Assembly (NCBI GenBank): GCA_030015575.1
Contig: CM057350.1
Coordinates: forward strand, 523,024,959-523,088,958
Direction of reading: 5' to 3'
From: Agapanthus africanus
Taxonomy: Eukaryota > Streptophyta > Magnoliopsida > Asparagales > Amaryllidaceae
Length of the DNA: 64,000 nt
Both the position numbers and the translations under genes were made by a program. Under the pieces are notes generated by a model. The model saw nothing but the letters and a program-made list of their open reading frames with translations, was not told the DNA's origin and ran no database searches. Each line of letters begins with the position of its first letter. Positions within the stretch are counted from its first letter, which is position 1. Of the stretch, positions 24,601 to 35,041 are shown one piece after another.

Positions 24601-25408
24601 TCATTCCGTTAGCAACCCTGAGAGTCATATCACCTTTCCTGATAACCCTATGGTTTCTCAGAGCCTGTAACGAATTACAGATATGAGATCCTGATCCGGT
24701 ATCCAATACCCAGAAAGTAGGGTTAACTAACATACAGTTCTCTATTACAAACACACAAGAAGCCGAAGCCACAACATGCTTCGAATTCTGGCTACTGGCT
24801 TTGCAAGCCCTGCAATCCTTCTGCCCATGTTCATTCCCGTAACAATAGGAACATCTTTCTTTTACTGCATCCATTCCCGAAACTTCTGCTTTTCCCTTTC
24901 TTTCTACTTCCCTGCTTTCCTTCAGGGTAGTAAGTAGAGACTGTTGAACTAAGTCAGCATCTGACCCGTTCTTCAACGTGGTATTCAGGTCCGAGAGCTC
25001 AAAAGTGCTGGTCTCTGTAAGGACGTTGCCCCCTACAGATGACCCGATAGCCAACCTCGCTGGAAGCAATTCGTTCGAGGTCTCATATCTCGCGATATGA
25101 GATTGCTCTCCATATAAAACTTTGTTATGGAGGAAGATAGAAGCTGAGTCCATCTTCTCGTGCTGTCTCTGGTATATACCATCAACTGAGGCTAACACGA
25201 GGCACTTGGCTTTCGCACAGTCTTCTTCCGATGTCCTACGGATATCAATATCCGTGACAGGGGAAACTGGACCTGAGACGGCAGGGGTTGGATCAGTCAA
25301 GAGGTGTCCCAGCTTGTCCTGGGCAATGGGCATCTGGACAGACCTTTGCCAGTCATAACAGTCAGATTCAGTCATTTTATTATCTAGATGTAACCTAGGT
25401 GCGGTCAT
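21668..25408 (-). CDS. Gag-pol polyprotein of copia element E
   Basis: 1246 residues from the ATG at 25408. The frame is open back to 25444 but without an ATG. Residues counted from this ATG: Gag N-part with CYDWQ near 17-21; zinc knuckle CX2CX4HX4C (C186, C189, H194, C199); protease WVLDTGSGSH (D236); integrase zinc site H371, H376, then Y402 and C405; integrase catalytic D432, D495, E531 (D-X35-E); RT YVDD at 919-922; RNase H D1091, E1132, D1170; end RYASTWP. Odd points: Y402 stands where the first cysteine of the CX2C pair is expected. RT has KTDFLNG and DETFSLVAM where relative H has RTAFLNG and DETFSPVAM. Gag seems shortened by about 25 residues before the knuckle, judged from memory of the family. 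The product would form the particle and copy and integrate the element. Activity is uncertain. Confidence 0.9.
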   Translation of the reverse strand: MTAPRLHLDNKMTESDCYDWQRSVQMPIAQDKLGHLLTDPTPAVSGPVSPVTDIDIRRTSEEDCAKAKCLVLASVDGIYQRQHEKMDSASIFLHNKVLYGEQSHIARYETSNELLPARLAIGSSVGGNVLTETSTFELSDLNTTLKNGSDADLVQQSLLTTLKESREVERKGKAEVSGMDAVKERCSYCYGNEHGQKDCRACKASSQNSKHVVASASCVFVIENCMLVNPTFWVLDTGSGSHICNSLQALRNHRVIRKGDMTLRVANGMSMYAESVGEYHLGLTTGQILILCNCFYVPGATCNIISVSLISKEGYDFTFVSDVVNIHLNQVLIGSGTLQNGIYVLNQAQIFSVQNTLKRKSPETNQAFLWHCRLGHINETRLTKLHRERYLNPFEYQSYATYEFCLMGKMTKTPFTGHGERASEILGLIHSDVCGLMSTHARSGYSYFITFTDDFSRYGHVFLMKHKSEDFEKFQEYKNEVEKQTCKSIKTLRSDRGGEYLSAEFLGYLKENGILSQLTPPYTPQHNGVSERRNRTLLDMVRSMMSKAELPRSFWGYALETAAYLLNKAPTKTVPTIPYQMWSGKKPCLKYLKTWGCPAFVKKQHADKLEARSVLCKFVGYPKNSRGYLFYSAEEQKVLVSQHARFLETEFLENQISGSAIELEEIPEPQAITESLEEPEVSREPDIPAPLRRSSRQSHPPERNYGFLIDGDREDCTMDYGEPTSFQQAIQSGDSVKWLDAMRAEMESMYTNKVWTLDFAPEGVKPVGCKWIFKKKIGVDGQVETYKAKLVAKGFRQRPGLDYDETFSLVAMLKSIRILLAIAAFHDYEIWQMDVKTDFLNGNLEECVYMDQPEGFIQSGSSGRVCKLLKSIYGLKQASRNWNICFDDTVKEFDFIKNPDEPCIYSKIVGRTVVFLVLYVDDILLIGNDIPMLQSVKGFLSQRFSMKDLGDANYIPGIQIYRDRSKRMLGLSQSRYIDTILKRFSMEDSKHGNLPACHGITLSKEMSPKTDLERDRMSIIPYASAVGSIMYAMLCTRPDVAYALSVVSRYHSNPGEKHWIAVKNILKYLRRTKEMFLVYGRKDLQLEAFADSSFQSDKDDSNSMSGYVFTLNGGAVCWKSSKQETVADSTMEAEYISACDAAKEAVWMKKFLMELQVVPTIIDPISLYCDHNGAIALAKEPRSHQKSRHILRRYHLIREIIDRQEIEVKRVNMENNTADPLMKALPQTQFERLIEMIGLRYASTWP

Positions 25409-25415
25409 TGGGTCG

Positions 25416-25441
25416 CTGCAATTAAGAGAGAGAGAAGAAAA
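25416..25441 (-). promoter_or_regulatory. Pyrimidine tract ending in AG before the gag start (possible 3' splice site)
   Basis: On the minus strand a TTTTCTTCTCTCTCTC run leads to AATTGCAG, followed by CGACCC and the ATG 8 nt after the AG. Comparable tracts ending in AG precede the coding region in C (9889-9890), H (46143-46144) and J (62068-62069). It looks like a splice acceptor. BARE elements are reported to make a spliced gag RNA; use here is inference. Confidence 0.4.
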
Positions 25442-25909
25442 CACTTAGCATGATGCTCTTGCAAGTTTAGATTGGTTTTTAATTTATCTAAACAGGATGG
25501 CTCCCACTGTCTCTCGAATCCCTCCCCAAACCATAAAGGAAGGATTAGTCAGGATCAATCTCACCGTACAATACTTGCTTAACCGTTCAGCCAGGCCAGT
25601 GTCGGTACTTCGAGGGAGGTTTTCTAACGCTTTCGCGAAGTTCCTTAATTAAGTAACCTCTTTTCCCTGTGGGCGTAGCCCCGCTAACACCTTTCTAGAC
25701 ACCTACTAGGTTTATAGCATTGATCGTTAAGTGAGAGTTTTCCTGAGGAGTAGCATATACTCACAGTAGGATCGGGATCCAAATATCATCGCGTGATAAA
25801 ACCGAAGGAATCCTACCAGAATCATCACACTCCAAATGGTATGCAGCGCTCGCAAGTTTCAGTACTTATGAACTCCCGATGTGGATTTTTGCCCCATGCG
25901 CTTATGACC

Positions 25910-26101
25910 TTGACGAAGGTCAACAAATCATAAGTCACATGTCAAGTTCTACCCGTCATTATCCAGGTTAGTTTGAACCCACCCGTACATACCCTTGACG
26001 AAGGTCAACAAGGTAGTACGACTGTCCCAAACCAACGCATCTATCTATGCTACATATGAACACCCAACAGCTACCAATCACTATGCCTTGACGAAGGTCA
26101 A
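25910..26101 (-). other. Three TTGAC stem-loops in the leader of element E
   Basis: Hairpins TTGAC-CTTC-GTCAA (minus strand) at 26088-26101, 25995-26008 and 25910-25923, spaced 93 and 85 nt apart, exactly the spacing of element C. Confidence 0.75.
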
Positions 26102-27225
26102 CAAAACATAGCTTGAATACTATTGAATATCCATACGAAATGACAGAGGGCTACGAATGGTTTTGGCGAAACCGTGAACGTAGTGAACTTGATATAATTG
26201 ATGGAACGAGATAGCTTTTAAAAGGAGTGGTTCAAGCTCCGCATTTAAAAGTTTAGTTTTGAAAAGAACCGAGTGGTTTTCAAAGTGTTCCAATCGACTT
26301 TTACTTGGTTTATTTTCTTGCATTAGTTCTTTTAATGCGTCCCATCATTTAATCCTACCATTGCAGAAAACAACCAAAATATGACTTACGCTTATGCCAT
26401 TCGCATTCGCCACGGGGCCCCGTCATCACCCGTTAGGTTACTTAACTAACGACAGAGCGGGGGCTGGGTTAGCGCGGCTGTAAAACATAAGCAACGCCTA
26501 AATAGTTATAGTATATAGATATATAGCAATGATAGACATTACAGATCGCAGATGAATACATTGGATATACTAGGAATCCACAATCCATTCGAGCCTGCAA
26601 CGAAAAGCGGATTACACGGTCGCGGTGAATAGCCAAATACCCCACCCAAGACCCCTACGGGTGCGGCAAACTACCCGCCAGGTACCCGAAGCGAAGCAAC
26701 CTCCCTCAACACCGTGAGTAGGCCACTCGGCACTTCGAGATACCCGGTAGTTTGTGCACCCCCTCCATGGGTCTATCCTAGGAGCAAAAACAGTAAAAAG
26801 AATTATATAATGACGGCTACAACCCCGACCCGGTTGTGCGGCCATACAAATAATATTACATCAATTTACATGTTACATGAATGAAAGAAAAAGAAACACT
26901 CATCTCACATCCACCCCGGCTATTCACCCGCGACAATCCAACGCATTCATATACATATACCATCATCAAACACAGATCACAGATATGTATAACCCCCACT
27001 AATCGACATATAGCGATTAGCCGATGTTCAATATATATAAACATCACAGATATAACCTATTAGTCAAAGTGTAGTGAAGTTCGATCAAAAAATACGGATT
27101 TATAGGCTCTCAAAAACAAATTTCTTTTCTGGAAAACCTGGGCACAAATAAACCATCTTAAAAATCCCAAAACCATATCAGAAGAACACTGCACCAAACT
27201 CGACCCAGAACCGAGTCAACTCGGC

Positions 27226-27269
27226 CGCGGTTGCGCGGCAATAGCTTGCTATTGCCGCGGTACCGCGGC
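27226..27269 (-). other. GC-rich leader hairpin of element E
   Basis: Arms 27226-27246 and 27249-27269 pair at 19 of 21 positions around a 2-base loop. The tip is CAATAGC/GCTATTG, where H has CAGAAGC/GCTTCTG. Both sides of the stem changed together. It lies 195 nt from the primer site. Confidence 0.75.
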
Positions 27270-27464
27270 GCTTTGAACGATTCACTGGACCGGGTTTGGT
27301 GAGTTTCTTAACAAAACCCTGAGATGATTTTTGACGTAAGATTTATTTTATTTTGAGCAGAAAAAATTTCAACAGAAACTTAGGGTTTTGTATGTTTTGG
27401 TTTTGCGATTTTTCCGATCAAACTTCCATACACTTTTACTACTTAGCTAGTTTATGTTTAGTTA

Positions 27465-27477
27465 GGCTCTGATACCA
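27465..27477 (-). promoter_or_regulatory. Primer binding site of element E
   Basis: On the minus strand TGGTATCAGAGCC, one base after the 5' LTR, complementary to initiator Met tRNA. Confidence 0.95.
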
Positions 27478-27478
27478 C

Positions 27479-29517
27479 TGTAAGTCCACGTTGCCCACCC
27501 TGGTGCTTGCGGGGAGGCGGAAAATAAAAATCGGATTTTTACTACTCTAGGCAACATGGACTAGACAAAGTCGGGATCTTTTCTAAACAAAACTAGCTAA
27601 AAGCTAAAGAGAGATAGCTTTAGGGTAGAAAGATTATACCTTGGGCTTTATGTCCTTCTCTCCTTGCTCCTTGGAGTGGTAGAAAGGGATCACCTTGTCG
27701 CCTTCTCTAGTCGAAGAAGGATCCACCCGAGAGCCTCAACCATTGGCTTCAACTTCAAGCTAGAAGTAACTAAGGTGCTAGAAGTGCTAATCCTAGAACC
27801 CTAGATGAGAGTAGAGATTATCTAGAAGAGGTTTTCTCAAGCTCAAGTATTTCTCAACACATGAGAGGGGAGAGCTTGAGAGAGAGGAAGAGGAGGAGAG
27901 AGAATGAATATGATAGAATGAGAGAATAATGAAGCATTCTCACATATATGTGTGAATTATTGTAAATTGATAATTAGTGAGATAATTGTCATGGCTTAAT
28001 CAAGACATGACCATTATCATTTCATATTTAATGCTAATTGCAAGGATCAAAGAGTATCTTTTATATGGAATGATGATGGTCAAAGTGTCAACCTAGGTCA
28101 ACAAGTCAAGGGTGGTCAAATAGTCATCAACCCTAACCATGCACAATTATATATATAACTAATATCAATTAACCATAATACACACATAAGCATTAGGGTT
28201 AGCAAAATGACAATGGTCATTAACCCTAATCAAAGCCCTCTCCCTCTGTCTCAATCAACTGTGCATACGCACCCGTATTCGTGATCCGAGGAGCACGAAT
28301 ACAAAGAGGTAAAACCAATCCCAAATCATATACTAGGATCTGGCTTGAACCAAAGCCCGCTAGTATAAGCTGTCCGGACAGCAAACGTGCACAAGTGCAC
28401 GGATGTGAACGAACCGTGTCGCAAAACCATGCGACCTCTACTCATTTTGCCTAAAGGCGAATAGCTCTCTGTGTGGGACTCTAAAGACTCGACACTATGC
28501 TGGCAGTGGGTTTAACCACAGACCGCAAGCGGCACTAGCTGTACGTAACGGTCACTAGGTAGATACCGATAAGAAGACTGACGAGGTGACCCCATCTGAA
28601 CTCTTACTGAGCCTGTATGTGACAGTCTCCGTACAGTCCGGTCTGTTCGTCTGATACATCGCATGGCGGGCCTAGGAGGCGGTGAACGTCAGTCCCCTAA
28701 TAGCGGTAGAAGTCGTGTCAGAGTGTAGCCCAGAACACCCTGAGATAACACTGGAAACCTACCAGTATATCTCGCTTGCCCTGGCCAGGGACTACTTGTG
28801 TAATGGCTCTCCTGGACACAGCGCGATATCAACCCCCAATACCGGGAGAGACGAATCCAGTCTAACCGTCACTGCCTCCAAGTGCTTCGGGACTGCACCC
28901 AAAAACTACCTGTTTGCACGACTCCTTTGAGCCGTGGTAGGGTAGTAATCAAAGTGCAGTGGGAACACACTCGAGGCGAAGTGACAGTGTCAAGTCAGCG
29001 GACTAAGCTGTACTCATGTCACCTGGGAATTGATAACTGACGATAGGTATAATACCAACCAACAGTTCCCGACGAGTCCTGTCCAGTGTACTCGTAACCT
29101 AACGAGTACCCGTATACTATCTCAAGTACGACGTACTGACGGCTGTGGGACAGACCGTCTCCCACGCTGGGATGAGAAGCGCATACGCTAGTCTACTCTG
29201 GAGTATCGATGCCCTGTCTCGATAGTCCAACGACTAGGGACCAGTATAAGGATGTGCTTATGGATTACCCAGCCCCCACGAGTGTGAGTGCCATCACAAC
29301 GCCGATAATCAAGCAAAGATCCTAAGGGCTCTACTAATATGTATATAAGCGATATGCTAAAAGAAACACATGCACATATTGAAGTAGAGACAAACCAAGT
29401 AGCATACTACCATTTCTAGCAAGATTGTATATACAACTGTGAATATCCCAAGCTTCCATCAAGTAATATACAAACTAGTATGATACAGTAATGGCCTCTA
29501 GGGCATATACACTAACA
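27479..29517 (-). repeat. 5' LTR of element E
   Basis: 2039 bp. In element orientation it begins TGTTAGTGTATATGCCCTAG and ends GGACTTACA. Five GTCAA boxes (TTGAC on the coding strand) cluster at 28079-28119, resembling a WRKY W-box array. This is a plausible regulatory region, but position relative to the transcription start is unknown. The first 300 bp are close to the LTR of element H. Confidence 0.95.
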
Positions 29518-31431
29518 CCTGGGGAGTCAAGGAGAAAACCCTAGCTTAGCCCCTACCTCCTCCCTGGGGTCCTCTTCCTCTAGGTCCTCTTCGTGCACGA
29601 CCACTGTCACACCACACTCCCAACATACACGGTATTGTCCACTCTGGCTGAAGCGGCACAGTTTTGTCCTTCGGAGTGAACTGGACCTGAGTAGGGGCCA
29701 CTTCCCAGGAGGTCACACATCCCAGGATTTTCCTAGCCCGAGCATGCTTAAATACGGAGTTTTCAAGTTCCTGTAGTTCCAGTTCACTCAAAAGGCGCCT
29801 CAGTGTATAGGAGTGGAATCATCTCATTTATAGACTCAGATCTGCCCTCTTTCGGAATGTATTCTGAAGATTCCCTATTGTTCTATAATGGGTTCCCATG
29901 TATATCCTGTATAAATGGGTATACCGGATATTACAACCACCAACACCACGGCCTCTCGGACCAACTGTCTAGCGCGGAGCAGTGACTGGCGGAGGAAGTA
30001 AGGCCATTGGAGGATGAGGTGGAGAGGGTAAAGCGGTTTAAGAATCCACGGTCCCGTCCTGACATCACGTGGGACAGTCCCTATAGAAATGATCTAGACA
30101 CCCGTAGCTAAAACATGCCAGCGGTGACCTCTGCCCCTCAGGATATGAGCCATACATCTAGCCCTGAGTCTAAACACTGCCGCCACTACGTCCTGGAATG
30201 AATCCTTTATGGACTCTCTGTCCGGAAACTGGAACACTGAAACGAACCCTCTTCGGTTCCAGAGCAACCGCCGTCTCACTTAGACGCTTCTCCACTCATA
30301 TCGCTACGTCCATAGCCTTAGCATATGTGGTGAAATGCAGTGCGCTAAGAGTAAGGAACAACTGGGTATCAAGAATCCTCACATATCTCTTCACCCTGAG
30401 CTCCTCGATGGTAACTAAATACGGAGCATATCATGACAGCTGGGTGAACTACAAGTTGAAGTCAGCTACGGACATACTCGCTGGTTTGCGCAACGCCTCA
30501 AAATTAATAGCTTTGGCATTTTTCATGCTCTGCGGAAGGAATCGGGTTAGGAAGACTTCGGAAAACTCTGCCTCTGTCATCGGAGGAAGATCTGCTACAC
30601 GACCTCTCTCGATCGACTCGCACCAAGTCTGGGAAAGTCCTTCCAACCGAAAAGTAGTCAACTCCACCGATCTCTCATCTGTGCACCTCAAGGACTTACT
30701 GATCCTAGCCATCTAGTCGAGGAACGACTGAGGATCCTCTGAAGCATCTGTCCCTATGAATACCAGAGGATTCAGCCTTATAAACTCCAGAAGTGATACC
30801 TTCATAACCCCTGCGACAACGGGTGCGACTATCTGAATGGGCGGTACAACATGCTCTAGAATAGGCGGTGCATCATCCTGCTTCTGAATCCGGGTGGCCT
30901 CGGCCAACTGCCTCATCATCTGCTGTAAGCCCAACATGCCCTCCTCCAGTCTAGTCATTCGGTCAGGAAGAGGAAGATCAACATGTCCTTGTGCCATCGA
31001 AATGCCCTGCTGGTCAGTCTCCGTCACTAGCGGACTTGCCCTGGTTGCATCCCTAGCTGCGGCTCTCTCGGCTCCTGTATCCATGGCAACTGGAATAAGA
31101 AAACGAGAGTTGGTAAGGTGTAAAATCGGGAACAAAAGGATGCAGAGAGTCAAGTAAATAGTTAACAAGAGATAAATCCTATGGTCACTTAAGTGGAGTA
31201 TCGTATCGTAAATATACCGCGGAAGATCCGTATGCTACGTTACTCTACCTGAGTTACCTACTCCATCATACCAAGGTTAATCAACGTAATGAAAGTTTGG
31301 GTCTAATACCCCCAAAGTCAAGTCTATGTTCCGTAAGGTTAAGCCTAGGTTCCGAAAATATGTACCCTAGACTCCATATAGTCAAACCTAAAACTCAAAA
31401 AAGGTTAAACCTATCGCTCTGATACCAACTG
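29518..31431 (-). pseudogene. Element D: Ty3/gypsy gag, primer site and leader
   Basis: Minus strand. Gag would start at the ATG at 31084 (MDTGAERAAARDATRAS). It is open to DPQSFLD, where TAG (30713-30715) interrupts, and continues as MARISKSLRCTDERSVEL and LTRFLPQSMKNAKAIN (30449-30712), a typical retrotransposon Gag core. A zinc-knuckle remnant ACFSYGCLDHFYRDCPT near 30060-30115 has tyrosine for the second cysteine. Further down, 29546-29791 stays open (ELENSVFKHARARKILGC) but the frame relation is lost. The primer site TGGTATCAGAGC lies at 31416-31427. Element E separates this gag from the pol at 17856-19649; both ends carry CCTGG. Confidence 0.85.
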
Positions 31432-34370
31432 TGTCATGACCCAAATTTGGCACATGACCGGCACATAGATCACGTGACGTCTAAAGATGTCGACGTGTTC
31501 CAAGTAAGCCAAAAACCAAGATCTATATCTTTTTAAAGAATAAAGAAGGCAAAATTTTCAAAAGGGTATTTAACATGAAACACATTTTGTTTATAAGGAT
31601 TGCTTGTTTTAAAGCATATGTAACGTGTTTTGAAATAGGGATGAAAACGTTTTCGTTATTTGAAATTTCGACTGCATGTCCTTTGTATTTTTTGATAAAA
31701 TTAAGTACATAAACATATAAATATCTGCATCCTTACTCGGGAGCTATCTCAACGCCCAATCGGAGGAATCACAACCATACAGTTAATATACGACGCACGA
31801 AGACGATGAATCACAAGTAAATATAGTAAACCGCTAAAGCTAATAGTCGACTCTGCTCGAGTTCAACCCAAAAGAATATACATAAAGTCCTGACTTATTC
31901 TTAGTTAAATAATAATACAAGTGGTCTGATAGAGTGACACTAGATACAAGGAAAAACATATATAAAAGAGGCGGTTACTATGTGTGTAACTCACCTAGCA
32001 AAATATGTGATGAACTACAAAAAATGTGTCGGTGACGCCGTTAAGTGTCCATGCGGTCCATCCTGCAAGAATCTAAGGCACAACGGGGGTGAGTTGCCAA
32101 CTCAATGAATAGGAATCTAACATCACAAGGTATAATATGATATGCGTTGTAATAAATGCAAGTGCGATATAAACGTGGTCGCTTAAGAATAGCGTCAATC
32201 ATCATCAAATCCTCATCAATCTCGTGTCTATCATCGACACTAAAAATATGGATATTGTAGGCACTGTCTAATCGATCGACCCTCTCCTGATATAAACTCA
32301 GCCTTAGTCAGAATCCTCTGGATATCTGCCGCACTCCAATATCAACTTCGGTATCGATCATCCTCGCTAGGATCCCCGTACCTTCTTACGGACATCCTGC
32401 CCCTCGGAGTAGTATCGGGTCCACCATGTATCTGTTATCAGTTAACCCCTATCTCGATTCAAATATCTCATCATGAAAACTAGAAAACTTATGGTGGACG
32501 TCAAAACATCAATCACGAGAAAACCGCACTTTGAAAACAAAATCAGTTTCGTAAAAAGTCACCCGTGGTTTCTCAAATCTGTAGAAAACATCATATCTAT
32601 GATATCAAAATTGAATGATTCATTCTTACAATAGTTGGCATCTATAACATGTAAATGTACGGACGATTGCATTCAAATAATGAAACATGGTAAATAGTAA
32701 TTAATACTATAATGAAACATTGCAATACGACTAGACGTGACAATTCTGTGTTATGGCAATACTAATGATGTATGGTGTAGCATGCAAGTCGGTGAACTAT
32801 GCAACATAGCAATCATTAATATTTGTGCTTGTGTTCTATCCAGTGTATACACGTATCAGGGTAATTACGACATAGAACACGAAGATACTAGCACATATAG
32901 CGATCCTATCAATTATAGCAATTCTAACCAAGGTATCTATTCTAGCAAGTATAATTATTCATTAGGGATGCTATGGTACTCATGTAATGCATACGACATA
33001 GAAATGCGGTTAAGTATCACAAATGAAGTTTAAAAATTGATACGGAGTTTTATGAAGTTCTGGTAGTCGGGGGTGCTATACGCCATCCGCTCGAGTTCCC
33101 ACTTGTAGATGTCCCCCTACTCACCTAAAATCGACATGTGCTAGACGAAGCTCGTGAATGCTTTGCCCTTCTTTGCCACGTCAGACGTCTCTATGACCGA
33201 TTCTATCCATTAAATCAAGCACATTAATAAGAATCAAAATGCAAACATTACTAAAAAACCTAGAGCATATAAGCTAGGACGTATGATCGACGTGTTCTAA
33301 TGCATGCTATCTAAATCGAACTACCTACCAGAAATCACAAAAACCAAAACTTAGATTTTAAAAACTTAAAACATCAAACTTCTATAAGATTCATGCCCTA
33401 TATTTTTCTACAATCAATCTAGGACAAAACAAAGTATGAAAAAGGTCTTAGGAGCTACTGGAAAAAACCCTTACCCTAACTTGATGTTTGGGCCTCTACT
33501 TGCTGTCAATTTTATTAAATGGGCGGCCAAGTTTGGGGCATGGGGGCTCGGGCTTTGGGTGTGGTCTCTTGTTGGTCCCAGCATTTCAAAAAAATCACTA
33601 GTTTATTTTTCAGAGCTATACAATAACACTAGATTCCAATTGAACACCAAAAACCCACTTTTCCCTAGTTTAAAATCTCAAAACGCATTTAAAACTTAAT
33701 CTCTAAGCATCACAACACCTCAATCTCACTCAAGTAAGTAGTGGCTACCAACTAAAACCCAACTAACCTCACCGCTATAAGTAAAACACCACTAAATTCA
33801 ACCACTTCAAGACTTAACCCATCAAAACAAAGACTTTACTGATGAAATCCCCAGATATCATAATATGAAATGATAAAAACTTAGAAAAACAAGATTTTAC
33901 CTCTTTAGATGGAGATGAATGGGATCTAAGCTCTAAGGATGACTTGGTGATGATCAAAGAAGAGATAAGGGCCTATGTTGGCGTCTTGATCAATCTACTT
34001 GAAGGAATCTTCAAAATCCATGGTGATTTTGGTGAAAGGAGGCTATGGTTTGAGTGAGTGTGGAGGGGAGTTAGAGTTATTTTTCTGTGAGGATAAATGA
34101 GAGAGGAGAGCGGAACTAGCCATAATATACAAGATATCATGTTAGATATTTGTGTTAGGTTGTGGTGAGGGTGGGGTATATCCTAGTTAACTTATTTCCA
34201 TCTTTCTCTTTCTCAAAATAAAAAGAGTTAATCAAAAACCCAAATGAGAACAACATAACTTTCCAGAACACATTTTAAAATAGACTTAGAAAAATTAAAT
34301 GTTGTCTAATATATAAAAATTCATTTTATTATTAAATAAATATTTTAAATTTTTATGAAATGTTATTAGG
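31432..34370 (-). repeat. Probable 5' LTR of gypsy element D
   Basis: It starts four bases from the primer site with TGTCATGACCCAA (plus strand), so the element-strand LTR ends in a TCATGACA-type terminus. The block CAACGGGGGTGAGTTGCC at 32077-32094 is familiar from LTRs of chromovirus-type plant gypsy elements. The other end cannot be fixed without the second LTR. I place it before the minisatellite near 34370; it could end earlier. No supported gene lies inside; the open frames at 32737-33033 and 33436-33699 are treated as chance. Confidence 0.5.
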
Positions 34371-34888
34371 AAAGTGCTTACAAGTTACATGCAATTTATT
34401 AGAAGTTACAGGCAACTAATTTGAACATCCCTTTTATTTATGCGTCTTATAGGGGAATTTCTCATGCAGACCCCTCCATTTACCAAAAACTTCACCAGCT
34501 GGAACCACGAATGATCCTCTATTTTGAACTTTCTCCTCCAAAAGTGTAGCAAATTCCTTTTGAAGCTTTACTTTCATAGTTCTTCTTGTCTTGGCATGTG
34601 ACATTACAAGTTGAAGACCCATGTACCAATCTATAGCTCCGGGTTCATCATGGCAACCGGTATATTGTTCCTCATTATTTGATCATCTTGCCTCACCGGT
34701 GGCAAATTTGACTCAAACTCATGTACTCGGTCATACACAATTGCTAGAGTAGAAGACGATGATGCGTGTTGACCGTTACACAAAAAAAACTCTTGTTAAC
34801 ATATTTTTACTTGCATCCATATAGATATTAAAAGCAACTTATTAGATATTAAAAACAAATCTTCTTAAATGTTAGGGAAATACAAATG
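34371..34888 (-). pseudogene. Unidentified decayed coding fragment
   Basis: On the minus strand an open stretch YDRVHEFESNLPPVR...NIPVAMMNPEL runs into a stop. After it 34434-34622 reads MGLQLVMSHAKTRRTMKVKL and ends GKWRGLHEKFPYKTHK. The amino-acid make-up looks coding, but I do not recognise the family. It shares strand and minisatellite with the fragment at 37121-37440, so both may belong to one older gene or DNA transposon split by solo LTR F. 34371-34430 contains two units of the minisatellite. Confidence 0.3.
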
Positions 34889-35041
34889 CTTAGAAGTTAC
34901 ATGCAACTTTTTTAGAAGTTAAAGGCAACTGGTTAGAAGTTACATGCAACTGTTTACAAGTTACAGGCAAGTTCTTACAAGTTACAGGCAATTGCTTACA
35001 AGTTACAGGCAACTGCTTAGAAGTTAAAAGCAAGTGGTTAG
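34889..35041. repeat. Minisatellite, unit about 20 bp
   Basis: About seven imperfect units of the form AGAAGTTACAGGCAACTGCTT, with variants ACAAGTTACAGGCAA and AGAAGTTAAAGGCAACT. Related units occur at 34371-34430, just after solo LTR F (37054-37092) and near 37670-37705. F is inserted within the array (TSD GTTAG). Confidence 0.75.

Larger units (their letters stand above)
25409..27464 (-). mobile_element. Leader region of element E (non-coding)
   Basis: About 2 kb between primer site and coding start. From its 5' end it holds the GC hairpin (27226-27269), blocks shared with H around 26610-26850, a conserved block with GTTAGGTTACTTAACTAACG (26431-26450), three TTGAC stem-loops, a block with CCAGGCCAGTGTCGGTACTT (25593-25612), and a pyrimidine tract ending in CAG (25416-25441). 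A 77-codon frame on the minus strand (26612-26845) resembles the start of one in H, but this reflects shared leader sequence. Confidence 0.75.
19650..29517 (-). mobile_element. Element E: complete Ty1/copia element with an open gag-pol frame
   Basis: 9868 bp. LTRs are 27479-29517 (5') and 19650-21653 (3'). Target duplication CCTGG is at 19645-19649 and 29518-29522. Primer site (27465-27477) and purine tract (21654-21664) are in place. A single open gag-pol frame of 1246 codons is retained. It is inserted between protease and gag of gypsy element D. It is the only copy in the window that could plausibly supply proteins to the others, although several key positions are altered (see the CDS). 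Confidence 0.95.

Noticed and set aside
30198..30716. A 172-codon plus-strand frame.
   Set aside because: Antisense to the gypsy gag pseudogene, which shows clear Gag motifs on the other strand.
33436..33699. An 87-codon plus-strand frame in the gypsy LTR.
   Set aside because: Antisense to the element in a low-complexity LTR stretch; no recognisable protein.
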